A stretch of DNA of 64,000 bases from Parabacteroides gordonii MS-1 = DSM 23371 (GTDB lineage: Bacteria > Bacteroidota > Bacteroidia > Bacteroidales > Tannerellaceae): positions 1,340,173 to 1,404,172 of the forward strand of contig NZ_KQ033919.1 in the NCBI RefSeq assembly GCF_000969825.1. The letters run 5' to 3'. Below are positions 45,617 to 56,192 of the stretch, in pieces; the stretch's first letter is position 1, and every line of letters starts with the position of its first letter. The position numbers and the translations under genes are program-made. Under the pieces are notes generated by a model. That model did no database searches. It was not told the DNA's origin and worked only from the letters and a program-made list of their open reading frames with translations.

Positions 45617-47476
45617 ATGCGAAAAGCAATTATCATGCTAAGCCTTTTCCTCTGCCACCTCACACTAGTATACGGTAATAATCAAGGCAAGCAGGAATAC
45701 ATCCTTGTTCTGAACTCCGTCAATTACGACGAAGTCTGGACAAATGGAGTCTATCAATCTATCTACAATACCTTTAATGGCCCTCAATATGCAGTCTGCA
45801 CAGAAGAGCTGATGGTTCCTACCATCGCGAATGCGGATGAAGCCGAAGCCAAAAGAAACTCCTTACTGGAAAAATACCCCATACGCCCTAAAGCCGTTGT
45901 CTTTATCGGCGACCCGGGATGGATAGTATACCGTCCCTTATTCGACAGCGATTGGAAAGAGGTACCTGTCCTGATCTGCTACTCACGTCAAACAATGCCA
46001 GCCTGTATCGATAATCTCCTTTTCCGGAATATATCAGAAAAAGAACTTGTCCCCGCCAGCCAGATGCTGAAAGGTTATAACATAACGGCCTTATATCAAC
46101 CTTTCTACATGAAGGAAACGATTGAACTCATGCAACGCATTCAACCGGAGATCAAGAAGATAGCTTTCATATCCGATAACCGGTATATCAGCCTGTGTGC
46201 ACAGAAAGAAGTGGAACAAGCATTGGCTGACTATTATCCGTCCCTGAAATTAGACCTTCTCACTACGACCCGGCTTTCTACCGAACAATTACTGGATACG
46301 ATCTCACGCTACAATAAGGAAACCGGAATACTGTATTACTCCTGGTTCTCAAAACAGGTTCAAGAGAATAATTTCCTGAATGACAACATACAGCGGATCG
46401 TTTACGGCTTTGCCCATAATCCGGTTTTTACCGTTGCCGACCTACAAGCGGAAAACGGGAACTTTGCCGGAGGTCATTATATCTCGCTATCCGACTTTAG
46501 TGAAGAAGCTATTCATACTTTACAACAAATAGTAGACGGCACTCCGGCCCGTGATATCCAGCCGCACAACGGAGGCGAACCGCAAACCTATCTGAATTAC
46601 CGACATTTAAAACTACATAATACCGACAGTAACCTTTATCCTCACAATGCAGTCTATTATCAGCGCCCTCCGAGTTTCTATGAACAAAACAAGCTGGCTA
46701 TTATCTGCATCATCGCGCTTGTCTGTGCCATAATCATAATCCTGGTGATGAGACTCCGGTTTTACTGGCAGGTACAACAGGAGATACGCGAACGTGAAAA
46801 GGCGGAAGAAGCAAACCGTCTCAAGTCGGCTTTCCTGGCCAATATGAGCCACGAGATACGTACTCCCTTGAATGCAATCGTAGGCTTCTCCACCCTTTTA
46901 ACCAATGAGGAGAACCAGGAAGAGAGAGAAGAGTTTATCAAGATCATCGAGAATAACAATGAATTATTGCTCCAACTGATTAACGACATACTGGATCTTT
47001 CCAAAATAGAAGCCGGGACACTCGAATTCACTTATTCGGATGTAGACGTGAACAGTCTGTTAACGGGAATAGAGCAAAGCTGCCGGATCCGCAACCAGCA
47101 TCCGGAAGTTCAGATCTCTTTCGAAGAACGTCTCCCCCAGTGCCTGATCCATACGGAGCAGAATCGCCTGACCCAGGTCATTACCAACCTGTTGAACAAT
47201 GCCATGAAGTTTACTACCCGGGGAAGCATCCGCTTCGGCTACCGCCAGGAAGGAAACATGTTGCGCTTTTACGTAAAAGATACCGGCTGCGGCATTCCTG
47301 CGGATAAGATCGATTCAGTGTTCGGCCGTTTCGTCAAACTGAACAACTTCCAGCAAGGTACCGGACTGGGACTTTCCATCTGCAAAACGATCGTAGAAAA
47401 GCTGGGCGGCGAAATCGGTGTGGAATCGGAAGAAGGAAAAGGTACGTTATTCTGGTTTACTATCAAACCAGATTAA
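45617..47476 (+). CDS. Sensor histidine kinase with periplasmic binding-protein-like sensor
   Basis: A 619-aa inner-membrane kinase. A signal peptide (1-20) is followed by a periplasmic domain of about 330 residues. Its alternating strands (YILVLNSVNYDEVWTNGVY, KAVVFIGDPGW, KIAFISDNRY, RIVYGFAHNPVFTVADLQAENGNFAGGHYIS) look like an ABC-type substrate-binding fold. One membrane helix lies near 362-382. The HisKA box has His412 in NMSHEIRTPLNAI. The ATPase motifs are NLLNNAMKF (N), DTGCGIP (G1) and GTGLGLSICK (G2). There is no receiver domain, and no response regulator is adjacent, so its partner is elsewhere. The ligand is unknown. Confidence 0.9.
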   Translation: MRKAIIMLSLFLCHLTLVYGNNQGKQEYILVLNSVNYDEVWTNGVYQSIYNTFNGPQYAVCTEELMVPTIANADEAEAKRNSLLEKYPIRPKAVVFIGDPGWIVYRPLFDSDWKEVPVLICYSRQTMPACIDNLLFRNISEKELVPASQMLKGYNITALYQPFYMKETIELMQRIQPEIKKIAFISDNRYISLCAQKEVEQALADYYPSLKLDLLTTTRLSTEQLLDTISRYNKETGILYYSWFSKQVQENNFLNDNIQRIVYGFAHNPVFTVADLQAENGNFAGGHYISLSDFSEEAIHTLQQIVDGTPARDIQPHNGGEPQTYLNYRHLKLHNTDSNLYPHNAVYYQRPPSFYEQNKLAIICIIALVCAIIIILVMRLRFYWQVQQEIREREKAEEANRLKSAFLANMSHEIRTPLNAIVGFSTLLTNEENQEEREEFIKIIENNNELLLQLINDILDLSKIEAGTLEFTYSDVDVNSLLTGIEQSCRIRNQHPEVQISFEERLPQCLIHTEQNRLTQVITNLLNNAMKFTTRGSIRFGYRQEGNMLRFYVKDTGCGIPADKIDSVFGRFVKLNNFQQGTGLGLSICKTIVEKLGGEIGVESEEGKGTLFWFTIKPD

Positions 47477-47524
47477 AGTGCTTTCCTGCTTTAATACGTC
47501 TTTACCTTACATCCAGATTTTTTT

Positions 47525-47587
47525 GTTTCACCTAGATGAAACAGTTGTTCCACCCTAATGAAACAGTTGTTTCAAGCGCATGAAACT
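47525..47587. repeat. 22-bp imperfect tandem repeats
   Basis: Units of about 22 bases with core ATGAAACAGTTG/TTTCA occur twice in full and a third time in part. Each core contains TGAAAC-AGTT-GTTTCA-like dyads. It lies between the histidine kinase gene and the convergent GH88 gene, where a terminator would be expected. Confidence 0.65.
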
Positions 47588-47599
47588 TTATGCCCGTCA

Positions 47600-48808
47600 C
47601 TACCTCTTTCCATATCCACTTAATTCTTTCAAACGCAACAGTGCTTCCACATAATAATAATCCGCATAGTTCAGCGGAGCATCGATCTCTGCATTATGAG
47701 GTACACTACCTGTGCTATGCATCAGGACAAAGAAATTATTCTTTCCTACCGGAGCACAATAGGCCGGAGACGACAGACTTCGCAGTATCGAAACAGCATA
47801 TTCCTTATAAGAGGGTACGAGCGTGCACAATTCCAACAAGGCGGATGCAGTGATGGCGGCTGCAGAAGCATCGCGGGGTTGCTGCTCCAATTCCGACACA
47901 TTATAATCCCAATAAGGAATACGGTCTTCCGGCATGAGGGGGAAATGAGTAATGTAGTCCGCTATCTTTATTGCCTGTTGCAAATACCGTTCTTCCCTGG
48001 TATAGCGATAGCACATGGTATAACCGTATAACCCCCAGGCCTGACCTCTCGCCCAGCTCGACTCATCGGCATAACCCTGGGCGGTTTGTTTTACATGGAT
48101 ATTCCCTGTAATCGAATCATAATCCACGACATGGTAGCTACTATTGTCGGGTCTGAAATGATTTTCCAGTGTTTTATCGGCATGAGAAATAGCGATGTGG
48201 TAATAAGAACTGTCACCTGTCAGGGCGGTTGCTTTAAACAACAATTCCAGATTCATCATATTATCTATGATAACCGGATATTGCCAGCCTTTATAACTCT
48301 GCCAGCTGTCGTTGTTCACGTCCCACGACTGGATACAACCGACCACCGGATTAAAACGTTGACTCAATGAATGGGCGGCCGTGAGTAGCACTTCCTTATA
48401 ATCGGCATTACCGGTCAGCCGGAAACCGTTCCCGTACGAACTGTTAAACATAAACCCCAGGTCATGAGCAGAGGTCAGATATTTATCTTTTTCACATAAA
48501 GCCTGCAACAGACCTGCTGCACTTTCCCAACGGTTATCCTTCGTATATTCGAACATATACCAGCAAGTACCGGGGAAAAAGCCTTCCGTCCAGTCAATAT
48601 AATTGATCTCGTCCGTCCAGCAGATCTTACCGCCTTCTACCGTCCGGGGCAATCCTTTCCGTGCAACGGCCTCATCACGCAACAACGACAATTGTTTTTC
48701 TGCCGACTCCAATGCCTTATCTGCCAGGACACTCTCCGAAAGCGGTTGTTCTACACAACTATAAAAGAAAAAAGCAACCGACAGCAATCCTAAATATTTC
48801 TTCATCAT
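47600..48808 (-). CDS. GH88 unsaturated glucuronyl hydrolase
   Basis: A 402-aa lipoprotein (lipobox YSC, Cys18) with an (alpha/alpha)6-barrel signature of family 88, which hydrates and cleaves unsaturated uronic acid from oligosaccharides made by lyases. WTEGFFPGTCWYMFEYT, the likely nucleophile-side Asp in HDLGFMFN, and the second Asp in VIIDNMMNLELLF are seen. DESSWARGQAWGLYGYTMCYRYT and IPYWDYN complete the core. No polysaccharide lyase is in this window, so the substrate must be generated by another locus. It lies back-to-back with the hybrid two-component gene across 185 bases. Confidence 0.92.
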   Translation of the reverse strand: MMKKYLGLLSVAFFFYSCVEQPLSESVLADKALESAEKQLSLLRDEAVARKGLPRTVEGGKICWTDEINYIDWTEGFFPGTCWYMFEYTKDNRWESAAGLLQALCEKDKYLTSAHDLGFMFNSSYGNGFRLTGNADYKEVLLTAAHSLSQRFNPVVGCIQSWDVNNDSWQSYKGWQYPVIIDNMMNLELLFKATALTGDSSYYHIAISHADKTLENHFRPDNSSYHVVDYDSITGNIHVKQTAQGYADESSWARGQAWGLYGYTMCYRYTREERYLQQAIKIADYITHFPLMPEDRIPYWDYNVSELEQQPRDASAAAITASALLELCTLVPSYKEYAVSILRSLSSPAYCAPVGKNNFFVLMHSTGSVPHNAEIDAPLNYADYYYVEALLRLKELSGYGKR

Positions 48809-48957
48809 ATGGAAATGTATAGTTATTCATAATTCTTCAGATACAAAAGTCAACAAAAGCAAACCAAAGATTGTATAAAATCATCCCCAATATGTTCAAA
48901 ATAATACATTCTCCCACGTAGACCAATCAACTGAATAACATTCAATTATATTTTGTA

Positions 48958-48965
48958 TATATTTG
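48958..48965 (+). promoter_or_regulatory. Possible -7 element for the hybrid two-component gene
   Basis: TATATTTG matches TAnnTTTG 28 bases upstream of the start codon. No -33 TTTG at the right spacing. Confidence 0.35.
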
Positions 48966-48993
48966 TATCAGTTAATCTTTACGAGTAAAAAGG

Positions 48994-51900
48994 ATGCAGT
49001 TACGACACTCTACTTTCATACTTTTGTTTATTCTATGCTGTTGTTTCAACCGCGTAGATGCCAATGATATAACTTTCAGTCATATCACAACGGAAAACGG
49101 CCTGTCTCAATATACCGTAAACACCATCTACCAGGATGAGAACGGATTGATCTGGATAGGAACCGGTAACGGACTGAACCGGTATAACGGCAATGAAATA
49201 AAAGTGTACAAACGCAGCCGCAACTCAGACAATACTCTCCTTCACAACGTTATCTCCCAGATCACAGGCAACCGGAACGGGGAAATATATATCCTGGGGC
49301 CAACGGGAGTAACAGGATTGAACCTCGTCGACGGCCGGTTCTCTGTATTACTACAGGAAAATGAAGTTTCTACCGTCTATTTCAACAAACGGCTTTATTC
49401 AAACGTCAGGAACCAAATCATTGTTTATGATGAAACAGAGAAAAAGTTCTTACCTTATTATACTGTAAAGGAGACTGATTCAAATATCAAATCGCTTCTT
49501 GTCGACAAACAGGACAACTTATGGATAGGAACCGAAAAAGATGGCCTTTTTTGCCTTTCCGAGAAGAAAGAACTCTCACATATCTATCCGAAAGGACATA
49601 TAATCTCCCTGTCGATGGATTCTCACGGAGGAATATGGGCCGGAACATGGGGACAAGGGATGCTCCGCATCATAGGCAAGAAGGTGATCCAACTGAAAGA
49701 AGACTTTACCGGGCACGGCCTTTCTTCCAATTTCGCCGTTTGCAGCCAGGAAGACAATGTGGGGAATATCTGGATCGGCACTATCAACGGGTTGAATAAA
49801 TACAATCCGTCGACCGATAAATTTACTCTTTATACTTCCGGCCAAAACAAAGGGAATCTTACCCACTCCTCTATCCAATGCCTCATAAAAGATAATCAGG
49901 GGACGATCTGGACAGGCGGTTATTTCGGGAGCATCAATTACTTCAACCCGGAATATGAAATCTACACCCATTACGATGTCAGCAACAACGAACTTAAAGG
50001 GCTCAGTTCTCCCGTCATTGGCCGGATGATAGAAGATAAAGACAACAACCTCTGGATATGTACCGATGGCGGCGGACTGAATTTCTATGACCGTAAAAAA
50101 GGGACATTCCGCTGGTACCGACGCGACAACCAAAAGAACAGTATTTCGCAAGATAATGTAAAGTCGCTCTATTACGACAGAAACAACGATCTCCTGTGGA
50201 TAGCCACCCATCTGGGAGGGCTGAATAAACTGGAAATAAAAACCGGGAAATTCACCCATTATTTATCCATAGAAGGTGACACGACCTCTATCCCGAATAA
50301 TATAGTGCTGGATATTATTCCCTACAAGGGACAACTGATAGTAGGGACACGCAGCGGTGTCTGCCTCTTTAATCCGGAGACAGGCCGTTGCAAACGTTTG
50401 TTTACCGATATAGACAGGCTTTACCCACTCTCTGCCTACGAATTGTTCATCGACTATTACGGTACGCTCTGGATATCCGTGAAAGGGGAAGGTGTATTCT
50501 CCTACGACTTTAAAACAAACTTGCTGACGAATTACCGCCATAACCCGGACGATCCGAGCAGTATCAGCGATAATGACATAAGCAATATCATGCAAGACCA
50601 TTATTTCAATCTATGGTTTGCAACAAAAGGGAACGGCATCGACCGTTTCAACTACGAAACCAAAACATTTGAAAATTACGACTCCCAAACACACGGACTA
50701 GCTGGAGACGAGGTCTTTAAGATTTGTGAATCCCGCTACGGCTTATTATGGCTGGCAACCGACCGGGGATTATCCCTATTCGATTACTCAAACAAAACGT
50801 CCACCAACTACACCGAAGAAAATGGATTCCCGGCATGGAGTACGACGGAAAATTCCATGTATATCACGCAAGACGGAGAATTGTTTTTAGGCAGCACACA
50901 CGGCATGATTTCGTTCTTTGAAAAAGACCTTAACATCGCCCCCAAGCCTTACACCGTCGTCCTCGACCGCCTGTTGATAAACAATAAAGAAGTGAAAGTC
51001 AATGATGAAAGCGGCATCCTGGAAAAAGAGTTAAACTATTCGCCCGCCATCGTCCTGGGCCCTGAATGCTCTGTCTTCAGTATCTATTTCTCAACCTCCA
51101 ACTATATTCCCGCCAACAAAAAGAAAATAGAATACAGGCTGGAAGGATTTTCGGATGAATGGATCACCCCGCAGGATAATAACATAATCACTTATACCAA
51201 CCTGAACCCCGGTAAATACACCTTGTCTTTCCGGATACAGGAATCTGAAAATAAGTTTTATCCGCAAACGCAACTGGCAATCGCCATCCTACCGCCTTTC
51301 TATAAAACCGGTTGGGCTTACCTGTGTTATATACTCCTCATCAGTGGGATTATTTATTTCATCATCAGAGCCTACCGGGAAAGGATACGTTTGCAGGAGT
51401 CGCTCAAATACGAGCAACAGCATATCTTAGACGTGGAGCAACTGAATCAATCGAAACTCCGGTTCTTCACCAATATCTCGCACGAATTCCGAACCCCGTT
51501 GACACTGATCATCGGACAGGTGGAGATGCTACTGCAATACCAGTCGTTTACACCTGCTATATATAATAAGGTATTAGGTGTTTATAAAAGCAGCGTACAG
51601 TTGCGCGAACTTATTTCCGAATTGCTGGACTTCCGGAAACAGGAACAAGGCCATCTGAAAATTATGGTTTCCCCAAACGATCTGGTCAACTTCCTGTATG
51701 AAAACTATCTGATCTTCTCTGAGTACGCCCGGAATAAACAGATTTCCCTGCTGTTTATAAAAGATGTCGATTCACTGGAAGTATGGTTCGATAACAGGCA
51801 AATGCAGAAGGTTATCAATAACCTGCTGTCGAATGCACTAAAACATACTCCCAAAGGGGGAGAAATAACAATCCGCATCAGCCAATCGGATAATCAGGCC

Positions 51901-53034
51901 GTGATAGAAGTCTGTGATAACGGCCGGGGAATGGAAGAAAAGGAGCTTTCCCGCATCTTCGACCGTTTCTACCAGATCGAGAACATGGAATTGACGACTA
52001 ATGATTCAGGTACCGGAATAGGACTGGCACTAACAAAAGGAATAATAGAACTTCATAAAGGGACAATCTCGGTAACCAGTAAACCAGGTCAGGGAACCCG
52101 GTTTACAGTAAGTTTAGTCTTAGGAAATAATCATTTCACCTCCGACCAGATACATGAACAGGCAATCATTATCCCGGGAGAAAAAGAAACACTTCCCGAA
52201 TCGGCTCTTTCCCTGGAACAGATAGCCATGGAAGAATCCAAGCAAAATCGCATCCGCAATGCCAAATTGCTGATTGTGGAAGATAATGAGAACTTACGTG
52301 AAATGCTGGTACAGATATTCAGTACGTTTTATAATGTAAGTACGGCGGCAGACGGACTGGAAGCCCTCGAAGCCATAAAGATTGAAATGCCGGATATCAT
52401 TCTCAGCGACATCATGATGCCGAACATGTCAGGTACGGAACTATGCAAACAGATCAAAAATAATATAGACACCTGTCATATCCCGATCGTCCTGCTCACT
52501 GCCCGGACGGCAATCGAACATAACCTGGAAGGATTACGGATGGGAGCAGACGACTATGTCACCAAACCGTTCAACATAAACCTACTGGTTTCACGATGCA
52601 ACAATCTGGTAAACAGCCGACTGTTATTACAGGAAAAGTTTAGTAAACAACCCCAGACCACACCGCAGATGCTCGCCACCAATCCGATGGATAAAGAGTT
52701 CATGGACAAAATAATCGAAATCGTGGAACGCAACCTAGACAATACGGAATTCAACATCGACCTACTGGCACGCGAAGTAGGAACAGCCCGCACCAAACTA
52801 TTTGCAAAGATCAAAGCCGTGACCGGACAGACGCCCAATGATTTCATACTAAATATCCGGTTGAAAAAAGGTGCATGGCTGTTACGCAATAAGCCGGAAC
52901 TGAACATATCCGAAATAGCAGACCAGACCGGGTTCAGTTCCTCCCAATATTTCAGTACCTGTTTCAAAAATATCTATCAACTGACACCCGGAGCATACCG
53001 GAAAAATGGCTCAAAAGAAGAGTCAGAAGAGTAA
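48994..53034 (+). CDS. Hybrid two-component system regulator (HTCS)
   Basis: A 1346-aa one-polypeptide sensor and regulator. A signal peptide (1-23) leads into a periplasmic double propeller of two-component-regulator repeats (about 25-660; repeated DENGLIWIGTGNGLNRY and DNLWIGTEKDGL units). A Y_Y_Y domain (about 695-760, IEYRLEGFSDEW) precedes a membrane helix near 773-791. In the cytoplasm are HisKA with His830 (NISHEFRTPLTLI), an ATPase domain (NLLSNALKHTP, DNGRGM, GTGIGLALTKG), a receiver with Asp1139 (ILSDIMMPNMSG) and an AraC-type HTH (about 1245-1340). HTCS proteins bind oligosaccharides and switch on nearby SusCD loci; the SusC gene begins 98 bases after it. Confidence 0.97.
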   Translation: MQLRHSTFILLFILCCCFNRVDANDITFSHITTENGLSQYTVNTIYQDENGLIWIGTGNGLNRYNGNEIKVYKRSRNSDNTLLHNVISQITGNRNGEIYILGPTGVTGLNLVDGRFSVLLQENEVSTVYFNKRLYSNVRNQIIVYDETEKKFLPYYTVKETDSNIKSLLVDKQDNLWIGTEKDGLFCLSEKKELSHIYPKGHIISLSMDSHGGIWAGTWGQGMLRIIGKKVIQLKEDFTGHGLSSNFAVCSQEDNVGNIWIGTINGLNKYNPSTDKFTLYTSGQNKGNLTHSSIQCLIKDNQGTIWTGGYFGSINYFNPEYEIYTHYDVSNNELKGLSSPVIGRMIEDKDNNLWICTDGGGLNFYDRKKGTFRWYRRDNQKNSISQDNVKSLYYDRNNDLLWIATHLGGLNKLEIKTGKFTHYLSIEGDTTSIPNNIVLDIIPYKGQLIVGTRSGVCLFNPETGRCKRLFTDIDRLYPLSAYELFIDYYGTLWISVKGEGVFSYDFKTNLLTNYRHNPDDPSSISDNDISNIMQDHYFNLWFATKGNGIDRFNYETKTFENYDSQTHGLAGDEVFKICESRYGLLWLATDRGLSLFDYSNKTSTNYTEENGFPAWSTTENSMYITQDGELFLGSTHGMISFFEKDLNIAPKPYTVVLDRLLINNKEVKVNDESGILEKELNYSPAIVLGPECSVFSIYFSTSNYIPANKKKIEYRLEGFSDEWITPQDNNIITYTNLNPGKYTLSFRIQESENKFYPQTQLAIAILPPFYKTGWAYLCYILLISGIIYFIIRAYRERIRLQESLKYEQQHILDVEQLNQSKLRFFTNISHEFRTPLTLIIGQVEMLLQYQSFTPAIYNKVLGVYKSSVQLRELISELLDFRKQEQGHLKIMVSPNDLVNFLYENYLIFSEYARNKQISLLFIKDVDSLEVWFDNRQMQKVINNLLSNALKHTPKGGEITIRISQSDNQAVIEVCDNGRGMEEKELSRIFDRFYQIENMELTTNDSGTGIGLALTKGIIELHKGTISVTSKPGQGTRFTVSLVLGNNHFTSDQIHEQAIIIPGEKETLPESALSLEQIAMEESKQNRIRNAKLLIVEDNENLREMLVQIFSTFYNVSTAADGLEALEAIKIEMPDIILSDIMMPNMSGTELCKQIKNNIDTCHIPIVLLTARTAIEHNLEGLRMGADDYVTKPFNINLLVSRCNNLVNSRLLLQEKFSKQPQTTPQMLATNPMDKEFMDKIIEIVERNLDNTEFNIDLLAREVGTARTKLFAKIKAVTGQTPNDFILNIRLKKGAWLLRNKPELNISEIADQTGFSSSQYFSTCFKNIYQLTPGAYRKNGSKEESEE

Positions 53035-53132
53035 TTTGTACGAAATTATACACCTTCTGAATGATTTTGAAATCCGAGACCTGCCTTTTATGCCACTTTT
53101 GCATCATAAAATAACTTTAATAAGAAATCTCT

Positions 53133-56100
53133 ATGAAGTCAAAATCACAAACATTCTTGAAAAGAGCATGGGTACTACTCTTCTGTACCATCTTTTATCA
53201 GCAACTGGTCGCACAGGTCAGTACAGTTACAGGTATCGTCACCGACCTGAATGGTGAACCTGTTATCGGTGCCAACATTGTTATTAAGGAAAACAACACG
53301 GGAACCATTACAGACATCAACGGACAGTTCTCACTCGATAATGTAGCCGGCAATGCTACTTTAGTATTCTCTTATATAGGTTACAAAACGCAGGAAGTGA
53401 AGGTAGCCGGTAAAAAGTATTTTGTTATCCGGCTGGAAGACGACTCACAGGCATTGGAAGAAGTCGTAGTAGTCGGTTATGGCGTACAAAGGAAATCCGA
53501 TCTGACCGGAGCCGTCGCTTCCGTCAAAGCTGAGGATGTAATTAAAAGTATGCCGACCGCCAATATAGAAACCGCATTGCAGGGACGCCTGGCCGGTGTA
53601 AGTATCGTGTCCGGCTCCGGTGATCCGAGTTCCGCAGCAACGATCCGCGTCCGCGGAGCGAACTCCATCAAAGCAGACGGCGGCCCGCTGGTAGTGATCG
53701 ACGGCTTTATCGGCGGTTCTTTAAATACACTGAATCCCGGAGATATCCAGTCGGTCGAGGTACTGAAAGATGCTTCCGCCACAGCGATCTACGGATCACG
53801 CGGGGCCAACGGGGTCATCCTTGTTACCACCAAGGCACCGAAAGTCGGTAAAGTAAGTGTCGACTATAACGGCTATGTGAACTTCAAGAAATCCTACTCA
53901 TTGCCTGACATGCTTTCCCCGGGCGAATTTGCCGAACTGGCGAATGCTTACGGAAGGGAATTTTATGCCAGTGCCGGACAAGACACCAAAGTATTCTATA
54001 CGCCGGAAGAGATACAGGGATTTTACAACGGTGGCGGATATGATTATATCAGCAACATATTCAGAGACCCGGCTATCGAGCATACACACGAACTCTCCGT
54101 ATCCGGCGGTAGCGATAAGACCCAGTTTATCTTCTCCGGCCGTTACAACTATAACGAAGGTATCGCCAAAGAGTCTCAGCGCGAACTGATAAACTACCGT
54201 TTGAAGGTCGACACGGAGATATTGAAATGGCTGAAAGGCGGCCTTAACTTCACCGGCAGCTATTCCAAAAGCCAGGGGCCGAACTTCTCCGGCTGGAAAA
54301 GTATCCTGAATGAAGCATTGAACCAGCCCAACACGATACAGCCGAAAGACGAGAACGGTAACTACAATAATATGAACTTACTCGGTGAAGCCTATAACCC
54401 GATGGGACAGATATGGGAAGTCAACAAGGACGGTTACAGCTACGGCTCGACCTTGCAAGGATACCTGGAAGCAACAATCCTTCCTGGACTGACCTTCCGC
54501 ATGAACCAAAGCTTCTATTTCGGTAACAGTTCTGCCCTGAATACCGATTCATCCGAAAGCCTCAGCGGCTGGAACAATGGGGGTATGAGCCAGGCTAATG
54601 CAACAACCGGCCAGAACTACAGCTGGACAAACCAGAATATCCTTTCGTATGTGAAAGAATTCAACGAAAAGCACCGTATCAACGCCACAGCCGTACTGGA
54701 ACAACAATACAGCAACAATTTCACCAACATCTCACGTGCAAAATGGCTGGTTTCTAATATAGTGGGAGCCAATAACACTTCTTTAGGTTCCACTTCCGAA
54801 GGCGAATCCGGGCGCAACAAGTCCACGATCCTATCTTATATGGCACGCATCAACTATGTATTTATGAACCGTTATATGCTAACAGCTTCCTGGAGATACG
54901 ACGGTTCTTCCAACCTGTCGGAAGACAACCGCTGGGAGCAATTCCCCTCCGTTGCACTTGCCTGGAACATCAAGGAAGAGTCATTCCTGAAAGATGTCGG
55001 TTTCCTCAGCCAGTTGAAGCTACGCGGCGGATACGGTGAAACCGGTAACCAGGGTGTAGCTGCTTATTCGGCATGGACGGAGTTGCAGGCCAAAAGAAAT
55101 GCAGACCAAACATTAGCCCTTACCACTAAACGCCTAGGCACACCAAACCTGAAATGGGAACGCACCACACAGTGGAACGGCGGTATCGACTTCGGAGCCT
55201 TCGATAACCGGCTGACTGTCTCTGTCGACGTCTACAACAAGCGCACCAAAGATGCCTTACTCGAAGTTAACGCGCCGATGTACACCGCTTTCTCCAGCCG
55301 CCTGATGAATGCTGCTGAAATACAGAACAAAGGGTATGAAGTCACGATCGGGGCAGACCCGGTTGTCACCAAAGATTTCCGCTGGAGCACTAACATCACC
55401 CTCTCCCATAACGAAGGCACCATCGAAAAACTGAACGGTGACCAGGAATATGCCGTTATCAGCGGCGGATACCAGAATGACTATTTCCGTAATATCAAAG
55501 GTATGAAGCTGGGCACCATGTGGGGATATGTAAGTGACGGTGTATGGAAAACCTCCGAACTGGCAAACGCTCCCGCCGGGACACAGGCCGGTTCCTACAA
55601 ATTCAAGAACCTGGACGGAGATCCGGAAAACAAGATCACACCGGAAGACCAAACGGTTATCGGCAACGGACAGCCTTCTTTCCAATGGGGATGGAACAAT
55701 ACGTTCAACTACAAGAATTTCGACCTGAGCCTTTTCATTATCGGTGTACACGGTTTCGATATCTATAATTATACCCGCGAAGCACGTTTCGGCGCCGGAC
55801 AAAACCCGATGTCGCTCGGCCCGAATCCGGAATGGCTGAACCGCTGGACACCGGAAAACGAGAACTCTGATATCGCAGGGTTCATCACTGTCAGAAATGC
55901 AAAAACACCTTCTTCCCAATATGTAGAAAAGGGAGACTTTGTAAAAGTGAAAAGCATCACACTCGGATATACTTTGCCGACATCCTTACTTAGAAAAGCT
56001 AAGCTGGGTAACGTGCGCATCTATGCCTCCGTACAGAATCCCTTCCTGTTCTCCGGATATTCGGGAATAGACCCGGAAGTATCCCTGAAGAGCCCATTGA

Positions 56101-56171
56101 CTTCCGGTATCGATTACGGATACTACCCTAACGGACGGAATTATCTGGTCGGTTTAAATTTCTCATTCTAA
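53133..56171 (+). CDS. SusC/RagA TonB-linked outer-membrane protein
   Basis: A 1012-aa TonB-dependent importer. It has a signal peptide (1-27) and a carboxypeptidase-regulatory domain (VTGIVTDLNGEPVIGANIVIKE, 30-105). The SusC signature LEEVVVVGYGVQRKSDLTGAV leads to the plug (AIYGSRGANGVILVTTK) and a 22-strand-type barrel ending in NYLVGLNFSF. Unlike the SusC at 16547 it lacks an STN domain, which agrees with control by the upstream HTCS rather than an ECF sigma. It works with the SusD encoded 21 bases downstream. Confidence 0.96.
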   Translation: MKSKSQTFLKRAWVLLFCTIFYQQLVAQVSTVTGIVTDLNGEPVIGANIVIKENNTGTITDINGQFSLDNVAGNATLVFSYIGYKTQEVKVAGKKYFVIRLEDDSQALEEVVVVGYGVQRKSDLTGAVASVKAEDVIKSMPTANIETALQGRLAGVSIVSGSGDPSSAATIRVRGANSIKADGGPLVVIDGFIGGSLNTLNPGDIQSVEVLKDASATAIYGSRGANGVILVTTKAPKVGKVSVDYNGYVNFKKSYSLPDMLSPGEFAELANAYGREFYASAGQDTKVFYTPEEIQGFYNGGGYDYISNIFRDPAIEHTHELSVSGGSDKTQFIFSGRYNYNEGIAKESQRELINYRLKVDTEILKWLKGGLNFTGSYSKSQGPNFSGWKSILNEALNQPNTIQPKDENGNYNNMNLLGEAYNPMGQIWEVNKDGYSYGSTLQGYLEATILPGLTFRMNQSFYFGNSSALNTDSSESLSGWNNGGMSQANATTGQNYSWTNQNILSYVKEFNEKHRINATAVLEQQYSNNFTNISRAKWLVSNIVGANNTSLGSTSEGESGRNKSTILSYMARINYVFMNRYMLTASWRYDGSSNLSEDNRWEQFPSVALAWNIKEESFLKDVGFLSQLKLRGGYGETGNQGVAAYSAWTELQAKRNADQTLALTTKRLGTPNLKWERTTQWNGGIDFGAFDNRLTVSVDVYNKRTKDALLEVNAPMYTAFSSRLMNAAEIQNKGYEVTIGADPVVTKDFRWSTNITLSHNEGTIEKLNGDQEYAVISGGYQNDYFRNIKGMKLGTMWGYVSDGVWKTSELANAPAGTQAGSYKFKNLDGDPENKITPEDQTVIGNGQPSFQWGWNNTFNYKNFDLSLFIIGVHGFDIYNYTREARFGAGQNPMSLGPNPEWLNRWTPENENSDIAGFITVRNAKTPSSQYVEKGDFVKVKSITLGYTLPTSLLRKAKLGNVRIYASVQNPFLFSGYSGIDPEVSLKSPLTSGIDYGYYPNGRNYLVGLNFSF

Positions 56172-56192
56172 TCATTAAAAACAGAAAAGATC

